A DNA stretch of 64,000 nt from CAWABB01 sp963780165. Lineage in GTDB: Bacteria > Bacteroidota > Ignavibacteria > UBA10030 > UBA6906. Numbering within the stretch: the first letter of the stretch is position 1; each line of letters opens with the position of its first letter. The stretch lies in the NCBI GenBank assembly GCA_963780165.1, contig CAWABB010000001.1:1-64000 (forward strand). The letters run 5' to 3'. Made by a program: the position numbers and the translations under genes. The notes beneath the pieces are model-generated. The model was not told where the DNA came from. It made no database searches and saw nothing but the letters and a program-made list of their open reading frames with translations. Of the stretch, positions 35,365 to 43,583 are shown piece after piece.

Positions 35365-37008
35365 ATGCTCGCGCCTTTCTGTCTTCACACGTTGCACGCG
35401 CTCTCCTCCTTCCACTCTCTACTCCTTCTCCTGGCGTTCCACGCACTTCTCGCGCCTGACGTGTCAGCACAGCAGCAGACCAGCAAGGACACGCAGGACC
35501 TGGCCCCGCTGGTGAAAGCCCTGCAAGACCCGGACCCGCGGGTCCGCGAGAACGCCGCTGAATCGCTGGGACAGATGGGCCCCGGGGCGACAGAGGCTAT
35601 CGACCCGCTTCTCCTCTGTCTGTCAGACCCCGATCCCTACGTGATCGGCAAGGCCGCCGAGGCATTGAGCTGGATCGGCGGGGCAGCCGTCCCGGGCCTG
35701 ATCCGGGTCCTTGAACACGCTGTCCCTGCGGCCAGATGGCCTGCAACCATTGCCCTCGGAAAGATCGGGCCGGAGGCACACCCGGCGGTACCGGCACTGA
35801 CGCAGGCGCTGACCGATTCAACGAACGAAGTCCGCTGGGGCGCCGCTGTGGCGCTCGGGAACATCGGCCCGAAGGCACAGCCGGCTATGCCGGCCCTCAT
35901 GCGCACGCTCAGCGACAGAGACCAGGACGTCAGATTCGGTGCCTCGCAGGCTCTTGGCCGGATCGACCCGACGGCCATGGACACCCAGACGGACTGGCCG
36001 TCCGTCGCCGCAACGATCGATACACTCACGCCAGGCCTGATGAGGGAAACCGGCGTCCCGGGAGTTGCGATCGCACTCGTCGAGAATCGGACGCTCGTAT
36101 GGTCGAGGCAGTACGGTCTGGCAAACGTGAAGACAGGCGAGCGGGTCACAGACGAGACCATGTTCGAAGCGTGCTCGATGACAAAACCGGTGTTCGGGTA
36201 TCTGGCAATGAAGCTGGTGGAATCCGGGAAGCTGGAGCTCGACCGGCCACTCATCGAATACCTCGAGCCGTCCTCCCTTCGCGGCCAGCCGGGACACGAG
36301 CGCATCACGGCGCGCATGGTTCTGGCGCATACGACCGGGCTCCCGAACTGGCGAAAAGGCGAAGACGAAAGGGACGGGCCTCTTCCCGTGACATTCCCTC
36401 CGGGATCGAAATTCGGCTACTCGGGGGAAGGGATCTACTATCTCCAGCGCGTGGTCGAGAGAATCACGGGAGAACCGCTGGACGTGTACGCGCGACGGAC
36501 ACTGCTTGACCCAATGCAGCTGACGCACACGAGTTTCGCCTGGAGAGAAGAGCTGGATGGCATGGTCTCCGGCGGCCACACCGCCGAAGGGAAGTTCCTG
36601 GAGAAGACCCGCTACACGCACCCGAACGCTGCGTACACCCTCTACACATCCGCCGATGACTACGCACGATTCCTGATCGAGATCATCAAACGGGACCGCA
36701 CAGCGCCATACTCGCTCAGGCAATCGACTGTCGACACAATGCTCACCGGTCAGGTGGTGGTCACCTCGAGGGAACCTATCGAACGGCCCGGGAGGGCCAG
36801 AGGGACAGCCGTATACTGGGGGCTGGGATGGTCGATGAACGCGACCGCTCAGGGATACATCTTTCACCACAGCGGCGCGAACAGGTCGGGATTCCGGTGC
36901 TTCAGCCAGTTCAATCCAGCCACAGGTTCGGGCATCGTGATCATGACCAACGGCATGGGGGGCGGCGATCTCTGGACCCGGCTCATCAGCAGGGTCGGGA
37001 ATCTCTAG
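35365..37008 (+). CDS. HEAT-repeat / beta-lactamase-like serine hydrolase fusion
   Basis: A 547-aa protein with a signal peptide (SLLLLLAFHALLAPDVSAQ). Four to five HEAT/PBS-lyase-type repeats cover ~45-205 (VRENAAESLGQMGPGATEAI, VRWGAAVALGNIGPKAQPAM). The rest is a class C beta-lactamase/transpeptidase-like domain: nucleophile S271 in SMTK, YSGEG at the tyrosine motif and HHSGANRSGF at the third motif. Such exported hydrolases are esterases, D-amino peptidases or penicillin-binding-like proteins. The HEAT scaffold may hold a partner protein. It starts 70 nt after the desulfhydrase gene and ends at a strong terminator. Confidence 0.9.
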   Translation: MLAPFCLHTLHALSSFHSLLLLLAFHALLAPDVSAQQQTSKDTQDLAPLVKALQDPDPRVRENAAESLGQMGPGATEAIDPLLLCLSDPDPYVIGKAAEALSWIGGAAVPGLIRVLEHAVPAARWPATIALGKIGPEAHPAVPALTQALTDSTNEVRWGAAVALGNIGPKAQPAMPALMRTLSDRDQDVRFGASQALGRIDPTAMDTQTDWPSVAATIDTLTPGLMRETGVPGVAIALVENRTLVWSRQYGLANVKTGERVTDETMFEACSMTKPVFGYLAMKLVESGKLELDRPLIEYLEPSSLRGQPGHERITARMVLAHTTGLPNWRKGEDERDGPLPVTFPPGSKFGYSGEGIYYLQRVVERITGEPLDVYARRTLLDPMQLTHTSFAWREELDGMVSGGHTAEGKFLEKTRYTHPNAAYTLYTSADDYARFLIEIIKRDRTAPYSLRQSTVDTMLTGQVVVTSREPIERPGRARGTAVYWGLGWSMNATAQGYIFHHSGANRSGFRCFSQFNPATGSGIVIMTNGMGGGDLWTRLISRVGNL

Positions 37009-37060
37009 GGGAACGAGGAGCTCCCGAGACCGGTGGAGAAGCAGTAGAGCTGAAACAGAA

Positions 37061-37104
37061 AGCCCTGGTCCCGCCTCAGCGGGACCAGGGCTTCTGATTT
37101 TTCC
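37061..37104 (+). terminator. Strong, probably bidirectional terminator
   Basis: A perfect 14-bp stem (37061-37074 with 37079-37092) with a CTCA loop. On the plus strand TCTGATTTTTCC follows. On the minus strand TTCTGTTTC follows. It lies between the convergent hydrolase and sulfatase genes. Confidence 0.9.
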
Positions 37105-37162
37105 CCAGGAGGGAGTCTGACCCCCGTGATGGCCTCAGTGCCAACACAGGGGCAAAGCCCCC

Positions 37163-39529
37163 TTACTTTGCCGGGATCGTCTCGATCGTCACGCTGGCGA
37201 TCTTCCCTGTGAACTTCTCCCGTTTCGCGTAGACGGGGGCCACCGGTGTATTCTCATCCACGCCCACGTCGGCCGACTCGTCGATGCCGAAGGTATTGCT
37301 GTTCGTCTTCGCAATCTTCCCCTCACCGATCGGTTTTCCGTTCATCGAGAGAACCGCGGTGCCGCCTCCACCCCTTCCGCCCTCATAGGCGAAGTCAAGC
37401 TTGAGGGTGTGCTTTCCGGCAGGGACTTTCTGTGTCGATGTGACGGTGTACGCTTCAAGCCCGACCCAGTTGTAGGTATAGGCGAGCTTTCCGTCCAGCA
37501 TATACAGCGTCCACCCGCCGAAATCGCCGCCCTGGCAGAGAATGACTCCCGAGGCGTTTGCGGGCACATTCACATCGGCCGTGATGGCCAGCGAAGTGTT
37601 CTTGACGTTGATGAAGGCGTTCTCGGGGATGCCCCTTGCGCCTTCGTACAATGTCAGTTTCGTGCGACCGTTCATGAGGTCGGGACGTCCGGCGATCACC
37701 GGATCGAATCTCTCGATGGACCGGTCGTCGATGGGCAGGACGTTGTACCTGACGGCTTCCTCCATGAACATCTTCTTGAGCTCCTCCAGCTTCGCTGGGT
37801 TCTTTTCCGCGAGGTTGTTGGCCTGACTGAAGTCCTCATCCACATTGTAGAGTTCCCAGACATCGTCAGCCAGGGGACGCCGCGGTGCAGCTTCCCAGGG
37901 AGCCTTGTGGATCGTTCCGGCGAACCAACCCTCATGGTAGATGGCGCGGTTGCCGATCATCTCAAAGTACTGCGTTGTGCGCGTGTCCGGCGCCGACGCG
38001 TTGTCGAACGAGTAGTTCATCGCGACGCCTTCCATCGGCCTCTGCTCGATGCCGTTGACCATCCGGGGAGCCGGGACGCCGACCGCCTGGTAGATCGTCG
38101 GCGCGACGTCGATCACGTGGTGAAACTGGGAACGGACCTCGTTTTTCGACTTGATGCCTGCAGGCCAGTGCAGGACCATCCCGTTCCGGGTCCCGCCGAA
38201 ATTGGATGCAACCTGTTTGGTCCAGGTGAAGGGCGTATTCCCCGCCACCGCCCATCCCGCGGCAAAGTGATTGTAGGTATGCTCGGTCCCCAACTCGTTG
38301 ATGCGCTTCAGCTGCATGTCCAGGGTTTCCTGCACGCCGTTGAAGTAGGTGTTCTCGTTGAACATACCGATCATGCCGCCTTCGGCGCTGGAGCCGTTGT
38401 CACCGACGATATAGAAGAAGAGCGTATTGTCGAGTTCGCCCCGTTCTTCGAGCGCTGCGACCAGGCGGCCGACTTCATCATCGGTGTGCTCGGCAAAGCC
38501 GGCAAACACTTCCATCTGGCGTTCGAAGAGGCGCCTCTCATCCGCGGTAAGCTTGTCCCAGTCTTTGATGTCTGCAGGCTTGGGGGCGAGCACCGTGTTC
38601 TGCGGGACCACGCCCAGTTTCTTCTGCCTCTCCAGGGTCTCCTCGCGCAGCTTGTCCCAGCCCTGTGCGAACTTGCCTTTGTACTTCTCGATATACGACC
38701 TGGGTGCGTGGTGAGGAGCATGGGTCGCACCCGTGGCAAAGTACATAAAGAACGGCTTGTCGGGCGTCAGGGATTGCTGGGTGTTCATCCACGCCAGAGC
38801 CTGGTTTGTCATATCCGTCGTGAAATGGTAGTTCGGGTCCTCCACCTTCGGATACACGCGCGTCGTGCCGTCGTATACCATCGGATGCCACTGATTGGTC
38901 TCGCCGCCGATGAAGCCGTAGAACTTGTCGAAGCCCGAGCCGGTGGGCCAGCGGTCGTACGGACCGGAGACTGAACCTTCCCAGGGCGGGGTCTCGTGGT
39001 ACTTGCCGAACGCGGCCGTGCTATAGCCGTTCATGCGAAGGACCTGGGCGATCGGCGTAATTGTCTGCGGGCGGATGCCGGTATTGCCCGGAAACGCCGT
39101 CCCGACCTCCATGATCGCGCCAGCATTGTTGGAGTGATGGTTATAGCCGGTGAGCAGCGCGGTTCTGGTGGGAGAGCAGAGTGCGGTTGTGTGAAACCGG
39201 TTGTACTTGAGACCGTTGGCCGCCAGACGCTCCAGGGTCGGCATATGAATCGGTCCCCCGAACGCGCTCGAGTGGCCGAATCCGATGTCGTCGATCAGGA
39301 CGATGACGACGTTGGGTGCCTTATCGGGAGCCTTCACCTCGAAACGGGCGGGAGCCTTTGAATTGCGGGCATCAAGCTCAGTGATCGCCGGATACGTGGG
39401 TTCTTTGATGGGAAGAACCGAGCGGTCGAGCGCGCCCGGAGTGCCGGTGGCCTGAGGCCCTTCTTGCTTGGGGGCGCAGGAGAACAACAAAACAGCTGCC
39501 GACACGAGAGTCAGCATCCTTGTGATCAT
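37163..39529 (-). CDS. Lipoprotein arylsulfatase
   Basis: A 788-aa protein with a lipobox (AAVLLFSC, lipid-modified Cys18). The sulfatase domain has VVIVLIDDIGFGHSSAFGG with the metal-binding Asp pair, and C118-S-P-T-R, the sequence oxidised to formylglycine, in TTALCSPTRTALLTG. GFAEHTDDEVGRLVAALEE and IVGDNGSSAEGG complete the metal site. The C-terminal ~170 residues form a beta-sandwich (FGGWTLYMLDGKLAYTYN). It probably removes sulfate from aryl or glycan esters at the cell envelope. CxPxR can be matured by an anaerobic sulfatase-maturing enzyme or by an FGE, and neither is in this window. It is transcribed alone. Confidence 0.93.
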   Translation of the reverse strand: MITRMLTLVSAAVLLFSCAPKQEGPQATGTPGALDRSVLPIKEPTYPAITELDARNSKAPARFEVKAPDKAPNVVIVLIDDIGFGHSSAFGGPIHMPTLERLAANGLKYNRFHTTALCSPTRTALLTGYNHHSNNAGAIMEVGTAFPGNTGIRPQTITPIAQVLRMNGYSTAAFGKYHETPPWEGSVSGPYDRWPTGSGFDKFYGFIGGETNQWHPMVYDGTTRVYPKVEDPNYHFTTDMTNQALAWMNTQQSLTPDKPFFMYFATGATHAPHHAPRSYIEKYKGKFAQGWDKLREETLERQKKLGVVPQNTVLAPKPADIKDWDKLTADERRLFERQMEVFAGFAEHTDDEVGRLVAALEERGELDNTLFFYIVGDNGSSAEGGMIGMFNENTYFNGVQETLDMQLKRINELGTEHTYNHFAAGWAVAGNTPFTWTKQVASNFGGTRNGMVLHWPAGIKSKNEVRSQFHHVIDVAPTIYQAVGVPAPRMVNGIEQRPMEGVAMNYSFDNASAPDTRTTQYFEMIGNRAIYHEGWFAGTIHKAPWEAAPRRPLADDVWELYNVDEDFSQANNLAEKNPAKLEELKKMFMEEAVRYNVLPIDDRSIERFDPVIAGRPDLMNGRTKLTLYEGARGIPENAFINVKNTSLAITADVNVPANASGVILCQGGDFGGWTLYMLDGKLAYTYNWVGLEAYTVTSTQKVPAGKHTLKLDFAYEGGRGGGGTAVLSMNGKPIGEGKIAKTNSNTFGIDESADVGVDENTPVAPVYAKREKFTGKIASVTIETIPAK

Positions 39530-39898
39530 GCTTGCCTTCTAGAATAGTGGAAATGGGTGATGTTTGGGCAAAACGGCGGTCGGGAGTGGTCTCGGGCCGA
39601 CCCTGTTCGCGGGTCTACGCAGTGCTATCTAGAACGATTCTGGAGTACTTTCAGTTCCCCGAAGGCCAGATACGGGACCGGTGGGATCGCCCGACGGACG
39701 GCTGAGGCGTAGTCGGCCGCGACGAGCTTCTGACTGAACGCCTTGAACCTGACCTTCGTATGTTCCGCCGAGGCCGATCACGGCGGAAGGCGACTAGCGC
39801 GATGCATCATGACAATTTCATGACACGTCGCCTGACACTTTCGTGACACACCAAACCCGTCGCCGGGTACATTGGTGCTAGAGACCCGGGAGGAACCG
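39530..39898 (+). other. Divergent control region of the sulfatase and the radical SAM cluster
   Basis: No convincing gene is seen. The right end carries four phased TGACA repeats (39810-39849), a TACATTGG -10-like box (39868-39875) and the ribosome binding site GGGAGGAA of the ABC ATPase gene. The left 250 nt hold only a 50-codon frame without a ribosome binding site. Confidence 0.5.
39810..39849 (+). promoter_or_regulatory. Four phased TGACA direct repeats (activator-type operator)
   Basis: TGACA begins at 39810, 39821, 39833 and 39844, giving spacings of 11, 12 and 11 nt. The first two are TCATGACA copies and the last three are TGACAC. One-turn spacing is typical of OmpR/PhoB-type regulators, and on the minus strand the first pair reads TGTCATGAAATTGTCATG, close to a Pho box. 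The array ends about 18 nt before TACATTGG (39868), in the place of a -35 element. The predicted start is about 20 nt before the ABC ATPase ATG. The regulator is inferred, not identified. Confidence 0.6.
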
Positions 39899-40519
39899 AT
39901 GACACGTGCGCTGCGATGTTCATGTGACTCTCTCTTGAAATCGTACGGGCGGCGAAAAGTACTGAATGGCTGCAGCCTGAGCGTAGGCGCCGGCGAAATG
40001 GTAGGCCTCGTCGGCGAGAACGGGTCCGGCAAGAGCACACTCGTCCGATGCCTGCTGGGCTTTACATCCCCATCCAGCGGATCGCTCTGGGTCCATCCTT
40101 CCGTCGGATACTGCCCTCAGGAGAACTACCTGAACACGCGAATCACGCTGCGCGAACATCTGCTCCTCATGACCGACATCTACCGCCTGCGGCACCCGAC
40201 AGATCCGGACTACCTGAAGCACCTCATCGGCGTGCTGCACCTCGATCCATTCCTGCGCATGCGGATCGGGCACCTGAGCAGCGGTACGTACCAGAAGGCC
40301 AAGTTCGTCACGTCCGTCCTACACCGACCGCAGATGATCGTGCTCGACGAGCCGTGTGACGGATTCGACTGGGCGATGTATCAGGCGTTCTGGGAGATCA
40401 TGACGGTCATCAAGTCACAGGGTAGCGCGGTCCTGATGATCAGCCACCTCCTCTATGACCGCGAGAAGTTCGACAGGATTTACGAACTCCAGGAGGGCGT
40501 CTGTGGACACGTCCGCTAA
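39899..40519 (+). CDS. ABC transporter ATP-binding protein
   Basis: A 206-aa single ABC domain. Walker A is GENGSGKST (residues 39-47), YCPQENYL is the Q-loop, LSSGTYQKAKFV is the signature and MIVLDEPCDGFDW is Walker B. It is short, without accessory domains, as in ABC-2-type exporters. GGGAGGAA precedes the ATG. It is first in a nine-gene operon and overlaps the permease gene by 17 nt. It should power export of the product made by the downstream enzymes (context inference). Confidence 0.93.
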   Translation: MTRALRCSCDSLLKSYGRRKVLNGCSLSVGAGEMVGLVGENGSGKSTLVRCLLGFTSPSSGSLWVHPSVGYCPQENYLNTRITLREHLLLMTDIYRLRHPTDPDYLKHLIGVLHLDPFLRMRIGHLSSGTYQKAKFVTSVLHRPQMIVLDEPCDGFDWAMYQAFWEIMTVIKSQGSAVLMISHLLYDREKFDRIYELQEGVCGHVR

Positions 40520-41345
40520 AGGTCTCTCCCTCTTCGCCCGCCTTGTCGGCCTCTCGGTGCGCGAGGCCGGGCGTAACACCACGGGGCTGATCCTGTTCTT
40601 CGCGATCCCGGTCCTCTTCCTCGGCGTGGTGGAGATCACTGCCGGTGAAGGAATTGTGCCGGTCAAGCTCTACTACCCCGAGGAGACGCTCCAGTGCCTG
40701 CTGACGATCCGCCACGCGTGCATCGTCTTTGCAGCCGCGGCCCTGTGCGGGTTCCTGTCAGCGTACTACGCCCTCAGCCTCTTCCACCAGAACTTCGAGT
40801 ACTTCCGGTTCTGCGTCTTCAGCGGCATGCATCCCGCAGTCCTCCTTGCCGGACGGTTCATCTTTCTCATCGTCCTCATCGTGCTGCTTGCGGGCGCGAC
40901 GACGTTTCTCACGGGGATGCTGGTGACAATCTATCAACCCTTCGTCGTCTTCTCGGGGTTTGTCCTGATCGGCATCATTTACGGAGCCTGCGGGGGAATT
41001 GCCGGCACCATCGTGCGGGACGTGCTGGCCGCGTTTCTGGTCGTCGCCCTCCTCGCAGACCTCGACGCCGCGTGGCTGCAGAATCCCGTGTACTACACGT
41101 CCGGCCAGAACCTCGGGCTCATCCGCTGGCTGCCAGCGTTCTACCCGTGCCAGATGATTTTTGCGGGAGGATTCACGGAGGATCCGAATCCCGCGGCGCT
41201 CCAGGGGAGCCTGCTCTACGCAGCCGTCCTCCTCTGCATACTGCTCGTCATCATTCTGTTCCGCCTCAGAGGCGTGCGACGAGGACACACGCATTACGAA
41301 CCCCCATCAGTGGCGCATGAACCGTCATCAGGAGTCCAGCCATGA
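40503..41345 (+). CDS. ABC-2-type transporter permease
   Basis: A 280-aa protein with six predicted membrane helices, such as TTGLILFFAIPVLFLGVVEI, CIVFAAAALCGFLSAYYALS, FIFLIVLIVLLAGATTFLTG and LLYAAVLLCILLVIILF. It has no recognised specificity motif. The start is a GTG at 40503 with AGGAGG six nt upstream, inside the end of the ATPase gene, so the two subunits are translationally coupled. A longer frame exists but lacks a ribosome binding site. Its stop overlaps the next ATG (ATGA). Confidence 0.88.
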   Translation: MDTSAKGLSLFARLVGLSVREAGRNTTGLILFFAIPVLFLGVVEITAGEGIVPVKLYYPEETLQCLLTIRHACIVFAAAALCGFLSAYYALSLFHQNFEYFRFCVFSGMHPAVLLAGRFIFLIVLIVLLAGATTFLTGMLVTIYQPFVVFSGFVLIGIIYGACGGIAGTIVRDVLAAFLVVALLADLDAAWLQNPVYYTSGQNLGLIRWLPAFYPCQMIFAGGFTEDPNPAALQGSLLYAAVLLCILLVIILFRLRGVRRGHTHYEPPSVAHEPSSGVQP

Positions 41346-42559
41346 ACCCGTCCCCGGATGTCACAATCGAGCGGCAGATCAGAGAGCATGTGCGCCGGCA
41401 GAGAGACCCGTTCTATCTCTACGATATCGAGCAGATCCGGTCCGTCTGTCGGACATTTGCCGCGATCCCGTATCCGCTGATGTCCGTCCACTTTGCCTGC
41501 ATGGCAAACGCCCATCCCTCGTTCCTGTCCGTCGTCCGGGACGAGGGATTGAACGTGTTTGTCAACTCCCTGCCCCACCTTCGCCAGGCAATGGCCAGCG
41601 GGTTTGCCCGCCAGCAGATCGTCTTCGCAGCGTCGGCAATGGACGAGCCGACGATGTGGGAGGTCCGCACGGCAGGCGCTCTTGTCCAGCTCGATTCGCT
41701 CAACCAGGTTTCCCTCTGGCAGCGCCTTTTTCCCGACACCCCCTTCGGAATCCGGTGCAACATCGGAGACCTCGTGGAGCCACGCAACACGCGAGGCGGG
41801 TATTTCATCGGAAAGGAAAGCCGGCTCGGCCTGACGCCGCCCGAAATGATCAGCCTCTCGGGGAACCCCCGGGTGACGGACCTCCATCTCTATGTCGGGA
41901 CCGACATCTGCTCGATCCGGTACTTCAGCGAGTGCTACGCATCCCTCGCGGACTTCGCGCCGGCATTTCCGGCACTCGAGGCCCTCGATTTTGGTGGAGG
42001 CTTCGGCCTGTCGGGCGACGATGGGGCACACTTCGACTTCAGAGCATACGGAGGTACGGCTACCTCGCTGATGCAGCGTGTATCGGCAGATCTCGGGAGG
42101 CCGATCCGAATGATCCTTGAGCCGGGAAGAATCATCGGCGCCAGGGCCGGCTGGTTCGTCTGCAGGGTGACAGACGTGAAACACCGGAGCGGACGTCAGC
42201 TTGTGGGAGTCAACGCATCCTCGACGCAGTTCCCGCGCCCATTGCTGTACCCCGATTCGGCACGGCATCCGGTCACGCTGCTCCACGTTGATCCCCACGT
42301 AAACGGAAAGCCGTTCCTCCCGAGCTCCGTCTATGGTTGCTCGACGTACTCCCGGGACTTCCTTGCCCGCGACGTCATGCTCCCGCAGGCATCCCTGGGC
42401 GACATCGTCGTCCTGGGCGAGGCCGGCTGTTACTGCGCGGCAGCACATTCACAATTCCTGGGATTTCCCCAGGCGAAGGAGATATTCTATGATCGCGAAG
42501 CAGATTCACGACCGGGGCGGGCTGAAGACCTTCTTCGCGCTGCCGGAGCGCATCTATAA
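41342..42559 (+). CDS. Fold-type-III PLP decarboxylase homologue with Lys-to-Met change
   Basis: A 405-aa protein with the layout of ornithine/diaminopimelate-type decarboxylases: an alpha/beta barrel then a beta domain. Barrel motifs are recognisable: FVNSLPHLRQAMASGF, VQLDSLNQV, LHLYVGTDI in place of HIGSQ, LDFGGGFG and ILEPGR. The beta domain has VYGCSTYSRD, related to the GPxCxSxD motif, and GDIVVLGEAGCY. At the PLP lysine, normally in a YAxKAN context, this protein reads HFACMANAHP: Met54, codon ATG at 41501-41503. It may be a pseudoenzyme or bind another ligand. It is in an operon with transport, GNAT and radical SAM genes. Confidence 0.85.
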   Translation: MNPSPDVTIERQIREHVRRQRDPFYLYDIEQIRSVCRTFAAIPYPLMSVHFACMANAHPSFLSVVRDEGLNVFVNSLPHLRQAMASGFARQQIVFAASAMDEPTMWEVRTAGALVQLDSLNQVSLWQRLFPDTPFGIRCNIGDLVEPRNTRGGYFIGKESRLGLTPPEMISLSGNPRVTDLHLYVGTDICSIRYFSECYASLADFAPAFPALEALDFGGGFGLSGDDGAHFDFRAYGGTATSLMQRVSADLGRPIRMILEPGRIIGARAGWFVCRVTDVKHRSGRQLVGVNASSTQFPRPLLYPDSARHPVTLLHVDPHVNGKPFLPSSVYGCSTYSRDFLARDVMLPQASLGDIVVLGEAGCYCAAAHSQFLGFPQAKEIFYDREADSRPGRAEDLLRAAGAHL

Positions 42560-43583
42560 AGGAAATCCGTGCTTCCGGCCGACGGAAGAGTCGTTGACCC
42601 GGCTCCTGATCGAAGGACCGACGGTGTTTCACCGGCACGCGACCGTGATTCCTCACCTGCTCTGGGAAGACGGCGCATCAGTGGGCAGGTGTGCACTGAT
42701 CCATGACCGGAACATGCCGGAGTTTGTCCAGGTCGCATTCTTCGAGGCGCTTCCGGATCAGACTGGTGTGGTCGAAGCCCTGTGCGGCGCCGCCCGCTCC
42801 ATGCAGACCGGCGCCGGGACACTGCTGATCGGTATCAACGGACATCTCAACTACGGAGCGGGGATTCTGCTTGACCGGTTCGATCAACCGCCCACCTTCG
42901 GCCTGCCGTACAATCCCCCGTACTATGCGGACTACTTCGCGGGAACGTTCTGCCGCAAGAGCGTCTCATTCCGATTTCCCCTGAAAGGGATTTTCGACTG
43001 GGCCCGCAGCGCGGCAGGGACATTCGACACCGGCGGGGTGACCGTCCGGTTCCTGAACAAACGGCAGCTCCGGAGAGACATCGAGCTCTACACGCACATC
43101 GACAACAACACATTCTCAAAAACTCCCTACTGGTACTGGTCGAACCGGGAACCGGAGGAGAACTATGAGCTCTTTCACCCGTTCCGCCATCTTATGAAAG
43201 AAGAAGATCTTCTGTTTGCGGAAAAGGACGGAAAGCCTGTCGGCTTCCTCCTCTGGTATCCGGATTTCAACGGGCTCGTGCCGCCCGGGCGCGACATCAG
43301 CCTTCTCCATCTCCTGCGGTACAAGATCGCAAACCCGCTTCGCGCCACCCGGCTGGCGGAAGCAGCGGTGCTTCCGGAATTTCGGCGGCTTCCCGTCGTG
43401 GCCACGCTCCTCCTGAAATCTCTCCCGGAGGTTGAGGCACGGGGGTATGAAACGTGTGAGGGCGGCTTCATCTTCGAGGAGAACCACGCGTCCGTCGCGA
43501 TGACACAGCGCTATGTCATGAGGGGCACCGGACAGCGGCCGGACCCGTATCGCCACTATGGCATGTTCGAGGCAGAGCTGTGA
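42489..43583 (+). CDS. GNAT-type N-acyltransferase
   Basis: A 364-aa protein. The N-terminus LKTFFALPERIYKGNPCFRP matches a group of large GNAT-like proteins that begin with an F-x-x-x-P-x-x-x-Y-x-x-x-P pattern. The C-terminal half has the acyl-CoA-binding region: LPVVATLLLKSLPEVEARGY and CEGGFIFEENHASVAMTQRY. It is cytoplasmic with no membrane segment. The ATG at 42489 has AAGGAG upstream, and the gene overlaps the decarboxylase homologue by 71 nt. It would transfer an acyl group to an amine; substrates are unknown. Confidence 0.75.
   Translation: MIAKQIHDRGGLKTFFALPERIYKGNPCFRPTEESLTRLLIEGPTVFHRHATVIPHLLWEDGASVGRCALIHDRNMPEFVQVAFFEALPDQTGVVEALCGAARSMQTGAGTLLIGINGHLNYGAGILLDRFDQPPTFGLPYNPPYYADYFAGTFCRKSVSFRFPLKGIFDWARSAAGTFDTGGVTVRFLNKRQLRRDIELYTHIDNNTFSKTPYWYWSNREPEENYELFHPFRHLMKEEDLLFAEKDGKPVGFLLWYPDFNGLVPPGRDISLLHLLRYKIANPLRATRLAEAAVLPEFRRLPVVATLLLKSLPEVEARGYETCEGGFIFEENHASVAMTQRYVMRGTGQRPDPYRHYGMFEAEL

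Noticed and set aside
35818..36870. 350-codon minus-strand frame opposite the HEAT/beta-lactamase gene
   Set aside because: It is a shadow of a clearly conserved gene. No start context or motif is present.
39551..39703. 50-codon plus-strand frame (starts MGDVWAKRRSG) considered as a precursor peptide for the radical SAM cluster
   Set aside because: There is no ribosome binding site, it lies upstream of the predicted promoter and repeat array, and it has no leader/core pattern.
39759..39846. 28-codon frame overlapping the TGACA repeats
   Set aside because: It is Arg-rich, lacks a ribosome binding site, and is better explained by the repeat array.
41294..42448. 384-codon minus-strand frame opposite the decarboxylase homologue
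   Set aside because: It is low-complexity Arg/Asp/Val-rich translation with no recognisable motif. The plus-strand frame is the conserved one.
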